Origin: Quercus robur
Lineage: Eukaryota > Streptophyta > Magnoliopsida > Fagales > Fagaceae
Length of the DNA: 64,000 nt
Assembly (NCBI RefSeq): GCF_932294415.1
Contig: NC_065538.1
Location: 16,263,830-16,327,829, forward strand
Direction: 5' to 3'
Below are positions 11,428 to 23,299 of this stretch, piece after piece. Within the stretch, counting starts at the first letter, position 1; every line of letters starts with the position of its first letter. The notes under the pieces were generated by a model that saw nothing but the letters and a program-made list of their open reading frames with translations, had not been told where the DNA came from and ran no database searches. A program made the translations under genes and the position numbers.

Positions 11428-12059
11428 TAGGGATGGAGCCAGAGCTTTGAGTTAAGGGGGACGGCTTTACTGGTGGCTGTGTGCAGTGGTTTCAACCTTT
11501 AACTCTGCTACTACTTAGCTGTTGAGATTTTTTTTTTTTTTTTTGGTGTGACGGTAAGAATAAAATTATTTTTGTTTAGAATTTTTTAAATGACAGGGTG
11601 GTTTATTTTAAATAAAATTGGTTAATTGAGCTAATTTTTTTTTTTTTTAAGTTTTACTATTGGTAATTTTTGTTATTGAGCTATTTTTTTGAAACTTGTA
11701 TATTTTGTTTTAGATTTTAGATCTATAAATTTTTTTATAGTCACTAAAATGAGGAAAATACTAACACTACAAACTTTTTTATAAATTAATGATGTAATAA
11801 GTGATTACTAGTAAGTAAAAAAATGATGTGAGTAGCGAGTTCATGTGTGAACCAATAAGAATTTGCTACCAAAACAGTTTGTAAAAATGTTGTTAAAAAG
11901 TTTGTGAGTATAGCATTACTCTTAAAAAAATCAATGATATTGTTTAAGATAAAAAAAAATGTAATTTTATAAAACAAAATTGCTAAAATTAGTGCACATA
12001 TATATAATAATAATATTTTTTTTAAAAAAATTAGGGGGGCAAAGCTAACTACGTCCCTG
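11428..12059. mobile_element. Small non-autonomous hAT element (632 bp)
   Basis: The ends are TAGGGATGGAGCCAG on the left and CTACGTCCCTG on the right, which pair as imperfect hAT-type inverted repeats (CAGGGRYG form). The flanks CACGTGAT (11420-11427) and CACATGAT (12060-12067) agree at seven of eight bases, the hAT target-duplication size. There is no ORF of note. It sits next to the larger hAT at 12093 and appears to have entered the same LINE fragment. Confidence 0.65.
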
Positions 12060-12351
12060 CACATGATCATGGTGGCATGGAGTATATGGTGTCAGGGACG
12101 AACGCAGGATTTTAAGCCGGGGGGGGCTAGAGATAAGCAAATTTTTTTTTTTTTCAAATACGCATCCATATAGTATTAATAAATGATCAACCAAGACAAA
12201 TACCCAAAAATCATTGTTTCTTAGTATATTAAGATACAATCTACTAACAAAAACAAAAGATGCGAAACACTATTGTTTCTTAATATATTAAGATACAATC
12301 TACTAACAAAAACAAAAGATGCGAAACACTATTGTTTCTTTATACAATCAT

Positions 12352-14808
12352 CTATGAAAAGGGAACTCGACGCTCTTTCAAATCTTCAAAATCATCTACT
12401 ATTGAATCCAAACTAAATGTCGAAGCTATATCCTTTTCAATGTATAACATCAAAGAGTCATTCAAAAAGTCATCTTCCATTTTGTTTCGAAGTTCAGTTT
12501 TGACAAGTTTCATAGCTGAAAATGCTCGCTCTGTAGTAGCAGTAGAAACTGGAAGAGTAAGCACAAGTATCACCATTCTATAAACAAGTTTGTAGTGTTC
12601 TGAATTTCCAGTTCTCACTAACCATTGAGACAACTCAGATAAACTTTTCAATTTTTTGAACTCTGAATCTTGGACTACATTATGCTTAAAATGATAAAGC
12701 TCCTTCTCCAACACTTGTTTGTCATAATCTGTGAAATCTTGTGGATAGAAATTCTTTACCAACAAACAAAGATCACTAATTCTGAAAGATTTTAATGCCT
12801 CTCGAGGTTCTAAAGCTGAGCTAAGCCTAAGCAACTCCATTGCATCTTTATTAAACCGATAATTTAGTTCCTGTAGTTGAGAATCAATTGTAGCATAAAA
12901 AATATTTATTCGATAATGATGCTCATTTGTAACGTTATCTGGTTGATTACGAGCTCGACCTCGCCTCGCAACATAACGAGCATTCATATCCAGGACATCA
13001 ATGCGATGCTTCTCACAAAATGATATCACAGTGGTGAGTAAGCCATCCCATCCATCATCTCTAAATTTTTGGATAAGTGCTTTAGTAGATGAAACTAAAT
13101 GCATAGCATTTAAAATGTCTTGAGATTGGCTTTGCAAAGCTTGACAAAGTTTATCAGTGATCTCCATAGTTTCCTTCTCAAGATGCAAGATGAAAACAAA
13201 TTCAAATGAAGTTAAACCTTCATAAGCTGACTCTCCTTCTGCCCGATTTTCTCCATCAATTGCACCATCAATTATATTTTGTAAAACTTCAACAGTTGAA
13301 CTAAACATCCTTAATAAGCTAGAAACTGATCTAAAATGTGAACTCCAACGTGTTTCTCCAGGTCGTTGTAAAGTGCCAATTTGATTAAGTCCACTTCCAG
13401 TCTCAAGCTCTTCAAGATCAATCAAACGTGCTATTTCATTAGCATTGGCAACTTTCAATTGCTCATTGCGCTTGCATGAAGCACTAACAATTTTGATCAG
13501 AAAAAGCAATGTAAGAAAAAAATGACTAATGGGAACAACTTGTTTTGATGCTTTTACTAATGCCAATTGTAAGCGATGTACAAAACAATGGATATAGTAA
13601 GCATATGGGCAATCATTCAAAATCAAAGCTTGTAATCCATTCCACATACCTCGCATGTTGCTTGCTCCATCATATCCTTGCCCTCGAATATTTTGTATAT
13701 CTAAGCAATATTGAGATAACAAAGAATATATCCCCTTCTTTAGAGTCAAAGCTGCAGTGTTAACAGCATGAATAAGCCCAAAAAAGCGTTCTTTCACAAA
13801 GCCTTCTGCATCAACATATCTAAACACCACAGCCATTTGCTCTTTCATGGACTCATCACGAGCTTCATCAACCATTATGCAAAACTTTGCATCACCAATT
13901 TCTTCCCGAATGGCCTTCTTCACTTTGGCTGAGAAAACATGTAGAATTTCCTTTTGAATCCTAGGTGATGTGTAGGTTGCATTTTTTGGAGCTTTTTCTA
14001 TTATTTCAGCAACCTTCTCATTCCAAAAAGTCACAATACCCAATGATTCATGAAAGTTCCCACGATTTAATGAACTAAAACTTTCATCTTGACCTCTAAA
14101 AGCTATAGCTTGAAAGGCAAGATATCGCACAATAAAAATTGTGGCCTTCAATTGCAACCGATTATTTGCAATTTGTTCAGTAGTGAAATGATCAACTACT
14201 CTTTGCAAATGCTGCGATTGGTTCATCAAATCCTTACACATTTGCTCAGCAACTCTATGAGCTGAGTTAGGATCTTTTCCTATATGAACTTGAAAAGAAC
14301 AATCTTTGCCCCTAACCTTTTTCCAATTTCTAAATCCACCAACAATAAATGTATTTTGTCCCACAACCACATTTGGATTATGAAAGACAAAGCAGGGTAG
14401 ACAATAAGCTGCATCTGTTGTAGGAGAATATTCAAGCCATTTTGAATTATTTCTATACCAAGAAGCTTGAAAACTACGATTCTGCTTTCCACTTTTTTTG
14501 AATGTCTCTAGAGGAGGTTGGTGCGGACCTTTTTTAATGTAAGCCCGTCGAATTTCATCACGTTGATTAACATGATATTCCCATATTTGTTTGCGTGTTC
14601 CGGGATCATAATCCAAAGAATCGAGGTCAATTCATTGAAATTGTGTTTGAGAGATTGGAACATTCGCATTTTCCGGAATTGGAACATCCGCATTTTCCGG
14701 AATTGGAATAGCAACATTAGTTGTTGGCAATTCCACGTTGACTTCAGAAGAATTTGAAGTTGAACCCTTTCTTTTGAAAAAATCAAGCATTGTAGTTGAT
14801 TTTTTCAT
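12352..14808 (-). pseudogene. hAT transposase (DUF4371 / TTF zinc finger / hAT dimerisation), one premature stop
   Basis: The reading frame starts at Met 14808 with the family-typical opening MLDFFKRK and runs to 12352. It is interrupted only by a TGA at 14632-14634, where the family usually continues into an IDLDSL segment. The downstream Met at 14616 gives an uninterrupted 754-residue protein. Visible in order are: the end of the N-terminal region (DEIRRAYIKKGPHQP), a TTF-type zinc finger with YCLPCFVF, a DUF4371-like core with CIMVDEARD and GQGYDGASNM, and the C-terminal hAT dimerisation block with PVSTATTERAFSAMK. The protein cuts and joins element ends in the nucleus. The two short repeats of P(I)PENA near residues 35-50 of the full frame are a local duplication. 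Whether the downstream start gives an active enzyme cannot be judged from sequence. Confidence 0.85.
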
Positions 14809-14811
14809 GAT

Positions 14812-15582
14812 CTACAAATAAAATAAAAATTATATAAGAATTACCGTTATTTTTTTAAATTTGTGTAATAATTTCTTATATTATATGATTTATTTTTTTT
14901 TCTTTTTGTCTTTTGTCTGCCTTTAATATCTTTGTGTTTAAACTGCCTTTATTTATGTCTATGTGTTGTCTCTTCCTTTATTTATATCTTTTATGTTTTT
15001 TGTATCTTTGTATTGTCTCTTGTCTTCATCTTCCTAATTCTGACCCACTAACCCAAATATCCAATGAATCCCACTACACTGACTACAGACAGTCAAGCAC
15101 TACTAACAAAAACTTTTCTTAACATTACTTTTTTGTTTTTTTGTTTTCTCCCCTATCGCTTGTCTTTGCCCAACAGCAACTCCACACCACTTTTCCCTAT
15201 TCCCTATTATTATGTCCAACTAATGTCCAACACTCCAACTACCGGTCAACAAAGGCACAAAGCATCTGACTCTATCTCTTTTCTATTTCTTTTATCTATA
15301 TAATGCAAGGCAGCAAGAGCCACAGCCCACAAACACAGTCACAAAGCCAAAAACCCAAAAAAAAAAAAAAAAAAAAACACACAGTTCAGTTCAGCGGCTT
15401 CAGCCGCAGCACAACACAAGCACCAAATCAGTTATCAGTAAAAACTAAAAACACAAACACCACAAGCAGTAGCACAGCTGCACAGTTTCTTAATTTCTTT
15501 GATTCTCAGAATCTCAGATCACAGATTCACAACACAAGGTTTTGAAATTTGAAGGAAAAGATAAGAGTTAAAGAGTAAATAC
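14812..15582 (-). other. Predicted intron in the hAT transposase 5' leader
   Basis: On the minus strand a good donor, CAG/GTATTTA, lies at 15582, and an acceptor, TTTGTAG/ATCATG, lies at 14812, three bases before the transposase ATG. The 771-bp interval is T-rich as read in the coding direction. This is an inference from splice signals; no transcript was seen. Confidence 0.4.
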
Positions 15583-15599
15583 CTGTGCTGTGATTCTGT

Positions 15600-15870
15600 G
15601 AAGGCTCGAAGCTGGGCTGGGCAGATCGGGAAACAGCAACCGGCGGCAGCAGCAGCAAGTTGATCTCGTCTCGCGTGGCGGCGTGGCCCGCGTGGGTCTC
15701 GCTCTCGCCGGCGTGGGTCTCGCTCGAAGCAGCTGGGTTCGCACTGACTCAGGGACTCTCTCGCTCTCGTCTCGCTCCCGTCTCGCTCCGTCACGGCGTC
15801 ACGGCGACACCGCTGCCTCTCTGTCTCTCTCCGTCTCGCACTCTCGCTCGTAGCTCTTGCCTCTCGGTCT
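15600..15870. promoter_or_regulatory. CpG-dense leader or promoter region of the hAT element
   Basis: This stretch is far richer in G+C and CpG than anything around it, with repeated TCTCGCTC and CGTCTCGC units. It lies just upstream of the predicted leader donor site, where the first exon or promoter would be. ORFs here are low in complexity (Arg/Ser-rich) and are not called. Confidence 0.35.
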
Positions 15871-15954
15871 CTCACTTTCCTTTCTTTTTTTTTTTTCTTT
15901 TTTATCCTTTGGTTTTTGCTTTCTCCGTTTGGTTTTGGACTGCTGAGGCTGAGA

Positions 15955-16002
<48 letters not shown>

Positions 16003-16932
16003 TTGTGGATTGACATGGGTTATGGCCTTATGGGCTCTGCTCTGCTCTGAGCTGGTCGGATTATGGGCTAGGGGAAGGGGGGTTCATGCCGGATGATGGG
16101 CTAGGGGAAGGGGGGCCGGAGCAAAAATTTCAGGGGGGCCCAAGCCCCTATTTTTTTATTTTGGAAAAATTTTACTTGCTAAAAAAATTTTTTTTTGGGC
16201 CCAGGGGGGGCTCGGGCCCCTTTTGCCTTGTACCTGGGTCCGTCCCTGTATGGTGTAATTGGAACGAAGTTCGTCGAGGTAAACCGAGTCAGGAGGGTGG
16301 GGCAATTTTGCACAAGGCTAGATTTCTACTCAACGAATTCCAAATAGCCAACTTCAGCATCACTCTACCTATGGCTTAGGTCTGTGTCCAATGGGAAGCT
16401 CCACGTCCTCCTTGGTATAAGCTTAAAGTTGACGGAGCGGTCTTCTCTAGCTCTCAAACGGCTGGTGTGGGGGCTGTTATTAGAGACGCCGAGGGAAGAG
16501 TAACGACTACTTTAAGCAAACACTTGCTTCTCCCATTGGGACCGCTGGAAGCTGAAGCTAAAGCGTTAGAAGAAGGTGATCTTTTTTGCCTGGGATGTAG
16601 GTATACTTGAAGTAATTGTAGAGTGTGAATCCCAGATTATGGCTGATGCTTTGTATGGTGTGAGTGAGTCACCAACTGTGATAAGTAATATTATTGAGGG
16701 GATTTGTCATAAACTTCTGGAGTTTAGACGGGTACAAATTTCTCATTTCAGAAGACAAGGCAGCTGGCCAACACACATTTTGGCTCAATATGCGAAGAAT
16801 GTGTTTCATTATATAACTTGGATATAGGATTTCCTAGTATGAATGAGTCAGTTTTAACTCAAGAAGTATTGTTTTTATCTTCGTCTTAATGAAATTACGA
16901 CATTTTTATCCACCAAAAAAAAAAAAAAAAAA

Positions 16933-17129
16933 CCAAAAAGGAAAAAAATAAAAAAGAACTAGTCTGGATCAAGGTAACCCAGCGTGCCAAGAATAGTAGT
17001 GGATATTTTGAGAACCCAAAATCAACTATCTAGGCCTGTAGTTTTTCATTCAATAAAATGTTGGCTGTCTTTGTTGCCTTTGGGGTATTTCCCTTTTGAT
17101 TACTAGATGTGAAATCTGATGTAAAGGAA
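16933..17129. other. No gene seen
   Basis: Short stretch between the LINE tail and the duplicated block. Nothing recognisable. Confidence 0.4.
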
Positions 17130-19120
17130 GAGTCCTCTGAATTTATTGCTGGTTCTCTTTGATTTTTACTTCAATGGTTTTTTTAGTACCATTTTAAAAT
17201 CTTTATAATGAGAATGAGGTCGTTCATCAAAAAAATATGTGAGGGCTTTAAAATGAAATCGAAAAGGCCGGGGAACACGTTAATAAAACCAGTCAAGTCA
17301 AAGTGTTGAATATGGCTGAACACCATTTTGCAAAATTCAAGAGGATAACATTGCAAAATGTACGTAACAGATTAAGATTTCAGCCATCCAACTAACGAAA
17401 AATCAACCCTTTTCATTCAAACTATTCGACATACCATCTTAGTTAAAATATGTGACTCTAAATTCTAAAAGACTAGAACGCCCCACAAATCTTATATATT
17501 TATATGGTTCACCCTACACCATATTTTGTTCATCTTAGCAAATATTTCTTTCTTATAAGCAATGGCAGCTAAGGCATTGAGTTCTAGTTTGGTGACCCTT
17601 CTCATTTGCCATCATCTTGTCCCCGATGTCAACATGTCATGCAGTTAGGTTTACTCAACGAGGTATCTATATAAATAATTCATCACCAATGTTTATATGT
17701 AATTGTTACTAATCGTGACAAGATTTTAAATTTTGATTTTGATTTTTGATTTGCATGCAGCTTCGGGACCAATATGTCCTGCTTGTGTTTGTTGCACACC
17801 TGCACCACCTGGCTCTTGTTGTCAGTGTTGCGCAACTCCTGTTGACACTCAATCTAAGAATGGCTCTCCATGATAGTACTATTTACATATTTCAGGACTC
17901 CATGAGAGCCAAATTTCAAGAATAAAAGTTGTTTATACAATGGTGACCAAGTTTCAATGTTTTATTATGTTGTTGTTGTAATTTGATACCAAATATATCA
18001 ACGTTTTAATTATGAATTTCTGCAATTGAATATTGTTCATTTATTTTGGCTATAAGAGATGGAAACTCTGTTGTCCATGCTCATGCAATGTTTGCTGCTG
18101 TGATTAGGTCTAGTTTGTGTTGTAATAAATTCTCCCTCCGTCCTTTTTTGGAGGTGTGGTGGTTGAACATTTCCTGTGCTTCTGTATAATGAAGTTATGA
18201 CTTATGACCAAAAAAATGTGTCACTATTTTATTATGGTATAATTTGCTGCCAAATAGATCAATCTATGTGCGATATTTCTTATTCTATTATTCGTTTCAC
18301 AGGGAGCTGAGAGCAAATTCCCAATAATAAAAGTATTCTCTGCAATTTTGACTAAGTTGCACTGTGATTTTATTTTTCCATTAAAAAAAAAAGTTGCACT
18401 GTGTAACTGTGTTTGCATGTTGTGATTCGGGCTTTCTCATATCTTGGATCTATGTTGCTTTTCACCAAATATATCGAATTTGTTTTTTGCGGTACATGTA
18501 TAGACACACAATTGTTGTCTATGTATTTGTTACGTATAATATAAATTATTATTCATTTGACAAAGAGGACTAGTGAGCTTACTTTGGTAGCTGTGTATGA
18601 TGGGCTTGGGTAGGCATATTTGGATTGTTCATTGGGCTTCAGCTGGGCTGTTTATTTAGTCCAAGGTGCCTATGGGCTGTGTATGGTATGTCTTACAGGC
18701 TAAAGATGCTTAGGTTTATGGGTCATCAATGGGTGCTTGACGTAGTTGAATGAATGAGATGACATCATAAAACCATTTTCTCACGATGGGCCACATGTGA
18801 TCTTAATATTACTTGTGAGATTCACTCATATAAGAGGCAAGTTATTATAAAGGTCCCTACCAAGTTTGGGCGAGGTTCATTTCGAATTGACGTGCTCCGT
18901 TGAGTCCTTCTGCAGGCCCGTGGAAAAAGCTTGGGTCCTGACCCAAAGGTCTTTTGCAAACCAGATTGGGACATGCAAGGTCAATCCCCTTTGTTAAGTT
19001 CTTTGATTGAAGCATTACTGAACCCACTCTAGTTCCAATCCGTCAATCTTTCTTCATACACAAATCGATAAATAGCCTAACTATCATTGTTCAAATAATT
19101 GGAGTACCAATTTAAAGTAG
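17130..19120. repeat. Dispersed 2-kb duplication, copy A
   Basis: Collinear with 37745-39985: the upstream region, TATA box, two-exon peptide gene, downstream region and a GGGTCCTGACCCAAAGG segment occur in the same order and orientation. The copies differ by many substitutions and small indels. Copy A carries the frameshifted gene. Confidence 0.85.
17562..17873 (+). pseudogene. Cysteine-rich secreted peptide gene, frameshifted copy
   Basis: A two-exon gene matching the intact copy at 38439. Exon 1 is 17562-17662, the intron begins GTATCT and ends GCATGCAG, and exon 2 is 17761-17873. Exon 1 lacks two bases inside the signal-peptide stretch (after CTTCTCAT) compared with the other copy. The frame therefore leaves the hydrophobic segment and stops at a TAG after 28 codons. 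Exon 2 read in the original frame still has all eight cysteines (CPACVCC, then SCCQCC) with only a few changes in the tail. A TATA-like stretch lies at 17493-17505. It is most likely a pseudogene, recently disabled. Rescue by a different start or splice is possible but not evident. Confidence 0.75.
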
Positions 19121-20198
19121 GCAAATTTCCTTATCAACCCCTCAAAAATAAAGAACCAATTTTGGTCATGGGACGTTAGTCTTTGAGGACACTACTTTTC
19201 AATTAAAGTTTTGTTTTGTAATTTTTTTTTTCCAATCATGCATGCTTACCGCGATCCACGAGTCAACAAAAACAGCATCTGAACTCTTCGACAAGCAATG
19301 GATACTTATCCATTAGTTGGGTGGAAAAGGTTGAGTATGAAAAGCGTGAGATTTTTGTTTTTTGGTTTGGTGCGATGGATGTTGAATGATGGAAAAGGGA
19401 GTTAGTAAAGACTTTCCAATCTGCCCACCAAAATCATCTTATTCTTACCATTGGGAGAAAAACATAGCATCCTCATTTATTCGTGTAAAAAAATATGTTT
19501 ATTTTAATATAAAAACTATTTTTTCTATTCTATCTAACAAAATTTTCGAAATACCTACCTTTTAAGTTATTTATCCTAAACTCCATTTCAATCAAATATC
19601 ATTTGTTTTTTTTTAATTGTTTTTCTTTTTTCAAACACCAAAACTATCAATCACTCTATTTATTCATCCTTAGGAAATGCAAAAAAAGTAAACAATTGAA
19701 ACAACAGTGCTTGTGTATATTTACACAAGTATTGTAGTAAAAATGCATTTTTACACAATAAATATATAAGTTGATGTAACTAATTTTTTAGACTGGTTGG
19801 GCCAATTTTGGCCCAAAAGTCACTAAGCATGAGCTTACATGAATGCTCTATTTTATTTGTATTAATTACAGATTATAATGATGTATGACACTACTTTGGA
19901 TGACATATCTTGTCTTTGATAAACTACTTGGATTCTTTACTTATAATATTCATTTAGGAAAAATTTATCTATATTTTGTTTAGGAACGTAAGTTCTTCAC
20001 GTGGCAAACAAGTCATAGAAAGATTTTAGAGCTACCGTGCATCTAAGAACGTGTTACATTGAAATTTGGTCATTATTATGTGATTAACTTATTATTAATA
20101 GTTGGAGAATAGAAAATGTTGGGTATAGTTGTGTTTCTACAAGATGTGTTTGATAGAAAGTATAAAAATGTTAAATGAAAGAGAATAAATTGCTATTA
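19121..20198. other. No gene seen
   Basis: AT-rich sequence with T runs. No ORF, repeat or RNA gene that I can support. Confidence 0.5.
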
Positions 20199-20925
20199 TG
20201 TGTTTGTGGGGGCTATGGCCCAAAACAACGAGTTGGGCCTTGGGCCCGTCTGAGGAGGCAACATGGCTTAAGCGATCCACGCTAAATCTATCTTGGGAAA
20301 TAAATAAAATGGTCCGAGGAGGAATTCCTCCTCGAACACCGAAAATCCGGAGCAAAAGGGAATCCAAGCCACTAAAGCCCATCCTCTAAATACGTGAAAA
20401 GGAAGGGAGCACAAAATATCTAAGCAAAAGTTGCCACCACCACATTAAATACACTACAGCTACTTTCCAGGCCGCATTAACATGGAGAAGACCCCTGAAC
20501 AGTGTTGCCTTGGCTACCGCAACTCACAAAGAACTGAAAGAGGTGTCTAATGGGACAGATGCTTAAGTGAAGGTTTGGATGATCGACAAGTGTAAAGCTC
20601 AGATGATAAGAAAAGACCTATATAATGTGTAGAAGTCCCCATAAGAAGGGGACGGAAAAAAGAAGGGAGACTACTGTAGCATGCAAATGAATCCTACTGC
20701 ACTGACCTATATCCATAAATTAAGTTTTTAGCCCTATTAGTCTGGGTGATCTTTCAGTGCAATGGCTTTTGTTCTTGTTCATGTGTTCCCTTATCCCATG
20801 CAATATTCCGTTTAACTTATTTAAACCTAGTTATTTGACCCATACTCTACAAAAATTCATTGTGTTGCGCTTTTTGGACTAAGACTTACAAAATAGGGGT
20901 TTGGCAACCAAACTGTGGCCCTAAA
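20199..20925 (+). mobile_element. Putative LTR sequence, unclassified
   Basis: Begins near TGTTTGTGGGGGC and runs to about the GTGTTGCGCTTTTTGG segment. It contains a TATA box at 20619-20626 (CTATATAAT) and a GC-rich U3-like part. The left part also gives a short ORF on each strand of no known family. The ends and target duplication are not established, so this is a suggestion only. Confidence 0.35.
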
Positions 20926-20974
20926 GTATTTATTATATTAAAAAACAAAAAGAAGAAAAAGTATGAGTGATTTA

Positions 20975-22290
20975 GGCGCTGTTTGAAGTAGCCCTGTTTT
21001 GAGTCATAAGACTTAGTTCTCATCACTCAAACTGAGAATTGCATGGGACCCACTGAGAATTGAGTGTTTGGCTTGATTTCCTCTCTCTGTTTTCATCACT
21101 CAAACTCAGTTTGGGTTGAGTGAGAGTGATGAAAACTGGAAACACCAAATTGGTGTTTTTAGTTTCTGAGTTACATAACTCAGTGGCAAGATTGTAAAAT
21201 TTTTGACCTCATGGAGCCCACAGCTTGTGTGTTATCTTGTCCGTTCAGAGCTATTGGGTATTACCGTTGCAAACACCACCACAGCCCCACCCAGTGCCGC
21301 CATAACACCACCACAACACCACCGAAACATAAACCCAGCCCCACCTAGCGCCGCCACAGCAACCCACCACCACAACACCACCGAAACACAAACCCAACCC
21401 CACCCAGCGTCGCCACAGCAACCTACCACCATAACACCACCAAAACATAAACCCAGCCCCACCCAGCACCGCCACAGCAACCCACCACAACAAATCACCA
21501 CCAAAACACCAACTGAAACCCAAAAACCCAATCAAACCTGATCTCCACCGTGACCCATAACTCGATCTCCACCACTGAAACAACCCACCACTTTAAACCC
21601 AATAACCACCAATTCAAACCAACCAAAAATAGCTAAGAATGAAACAGAGAAGAGAAAAAAAAAATCAAAAACAGATTGAAGATGGGAGATACAGAGAAAC
21701 CACCACGAGCCACCGTGAGATCAGTTCAAGCTCAGCCAAGATCGGTTCATCTCTGTGTCTAATTTCGTGATTTGGGTCTCTGATCTAAGGATTTTGAGTT
21801 TAGGTTTGCTATATTTGTGGTTTGGGTTTGCTATGCTTTCTTTTGGATTTTTTTTTTTTTTTTTTTTTTGGTGTGGCATCAGAGATAGCAAGACTAGATC
21901 GTCACCATTAGAGAAAGAGCAAGTCCAGTTTGGGTTTGCTATGTTGTGCTTCTGTGTTGATGTGGAAGGCGAGGGAAGAAAAGAAATAAAAGGGGTTTTC
22001 TGATGGGATGAAATGAAGGAGAAGAAAAAAAGAAAAGAATAAAAGAATCTGGATGCGCGGTTAGGAAACGACTTCACAACTGTGTATAGTTAGTGGGTGG
22101 GGTCCACAACTTTAGCAAAAAGTTGACTTAAAAAGATGAGTTATGCGATTGGGTTTTTAAACCAAACAAGAGTTTTGGGATTTTTCAATGAAAGTAGAGT
22201 TTGAGTTATGAGTTATGGGTTTTGGATTTGAGTTATGAAAACTGAGTACTGAGTTATGAAAACTGAGACACCTTTAAACCAAACAGGCCC
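20975..22290. mobile_element. PIF/Harbinger-like non-autonomous element (1316 bp)
   Basis: The left end GGCGCTGTTTG and the right end CAAACAGGCCC are inverted repeats, and both are flanked by TTA (20972-20974 and 22291-22293), the target triplet of PIF/Harbinger elements. Both subterminal regions repeat ACTCAAACT- or GAGTTATGA-like words. The interior holds a CCACCACAACACC minisatellite and a poly-T run. No transposase domain is present. Confidence 0.6.
21280..21500. repeat. Minisatellite, about 65-bp period, CCACCACAACACC-rich
   Basis: Three to four imperfect units of a sequence built on CCCAGCCCCACCCAGCG, CCGCCACAGCAACC and ACCACCGAAACA. It creates Pro/Thr-rich and Gly/Val/Cys-rich ORFs on the two strands, which I treat as shadows of the repeat. 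Confidence 0.7.
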
Positions 22291-23299
22291 TTACTAATTT
22301 TGTATTTTTCTTCTTAGTGTCATTTACTTCTCTCTTTCTTCTCCATTTGGGGGAAAAATGGACCCAATAGAAAATTCCACTTCATTTTATTTTCTCTCAT
22401 ATACAAAATAAATAAATAAATCTTATTTTACTTTATTCATTTTATATCATCTCTTTTCCGGATTCCAATCATCTATATTTCTTAAGGTATTCTATTAAAT
22501 AGATTTCTTTAAATCTTAACCAATATTTAATGATTTAAGGGTTTAGATTTTGCTACGTCAGCATTTCATTAACAATGATCTTAATTGTTTTGTTTACAAT
22601 ATTATTTTAAGAGTATTATTAGTGGAATGCTAATATGGTAGAACCTAAACTCTTAAATCATAAAAGAATGGTTACAATTTAAAGAAATCTATTTGTAAAA
22701 TACTCTATAAAATCTAAAAGATCTGAATTCTTCTTTTTCACCCGAACCAAACTTTGTAGGAAACAGCTATAACTATCAAGTGACTGCCTAATAAAAGGAT
22801 TCTAATTAAGGTCATTTATTAATGACCCAATTTAGGGCTCCACTTCAGGAAAACAATTGCAAATTGAATAACGTGCATGCTGGATTGAGCCCCAATTTGG
22901 GGGTAATCGCCAAGTCAATTCAAGAGCCGACGTTTCCTTCCTTCATGTAACTTGTCTGCAATTTTTCTTTTCAAGAAAACAATAAAATATAAAATAAACT
23001 TATGGATTGAGCCCCAGTTTGGGGGCAACTGCCAAAGTTAATTTAAGAGACGACATTTTCTTCCTTCATGTGACTTGCTACAACTTTTCTTTCCAGAAAA
23101 TCAATAAAATATAAAATAAACTTATCCTCAACAAAGTATGGCTACAAATTTCTAAAAAAATAAAAATAAAAATTAGCCACAAATTTGATTGCGCTTTAAT
23201 TTTGTGTCAAGTGTACTTTTAATTAATAACAGTAGTCTTTATCTTAGAATTTTCATTATTTTTGGTTAATGATTAATGTAGTTCTAATCTTGTACACAA
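22291..23299. other. Upstream region of the inositol oxygenase gene, no exon found
   Basis: I looked here for the missing first exon and found none. A 122-bp unit is duplicated in tandem (about 22882-23003 and 23004-23125), each copy starting with GGATTGAGCCCC and ending in AAAATATAAAATAAACTTA. Confidence 0.5.

Larger units (their letters stand above)
12093..16248 (-). mobile_element. Complete hAT DNA transposon (4156 bp) with transposase
   Basis: The left terminus CAGGGACGAACGCAGG and the right terminus CCTGGGTCCGTCCCTG are inverted repeats matching at 14 of 16 bases. Both sides carry the same 8-bp target duplication, TATGGTGT (12085-12092 and 16249-16256). The transposase gene is on the minus strand, so its promoter end is on the right. 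The right part has a CpG-rich leader (about 15600-15870) and long homopolymer runs. The perfect target duplication and the almost intact transposase suggest a young insertion. Confidence 0.92.
12068..16932 (+). pseudogene. LINE-B 3' fragment with RNase H, split by a hAT insertion
   Basis: A frame reading AWSIW at 12069-12092 stops at the hAT left border and continues at 16257 as CNWNEVRRG, so the hAT entered a LINE coding region. The right part encodes an RNase H domain: KLKVDGA just after 16420, AVIRDAEG, an EAEAKALEE helix, VIVECESQ, and a C-terminal block to 16827. There is a frameshift near 16578. A poly-A run at 16914-16932 marks the 3' end of the retrotransposon. Upstream of 12068 no LINE frame is visible beyond the small hAT element, so the copy is 5'-truncated. 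It is a transposon relic and not a host gene. Confidence 0.7.

Noticed and set aside
15519..16016. 165-codon Arg-rich ORF on the minus strand
   Set aside because: It reads through a poly-T tract and the CpG-rich leader of the hAT element. The composition is explained by repeats.
21203..21583. Pro/Thr-rich ORF (plus strand) and Gly/Val/Cys-rich ORFs (minus strand)
   Set aside because: They come from a short-period minisatellite inside a DNA transposon. No start context, signal or family supports them.
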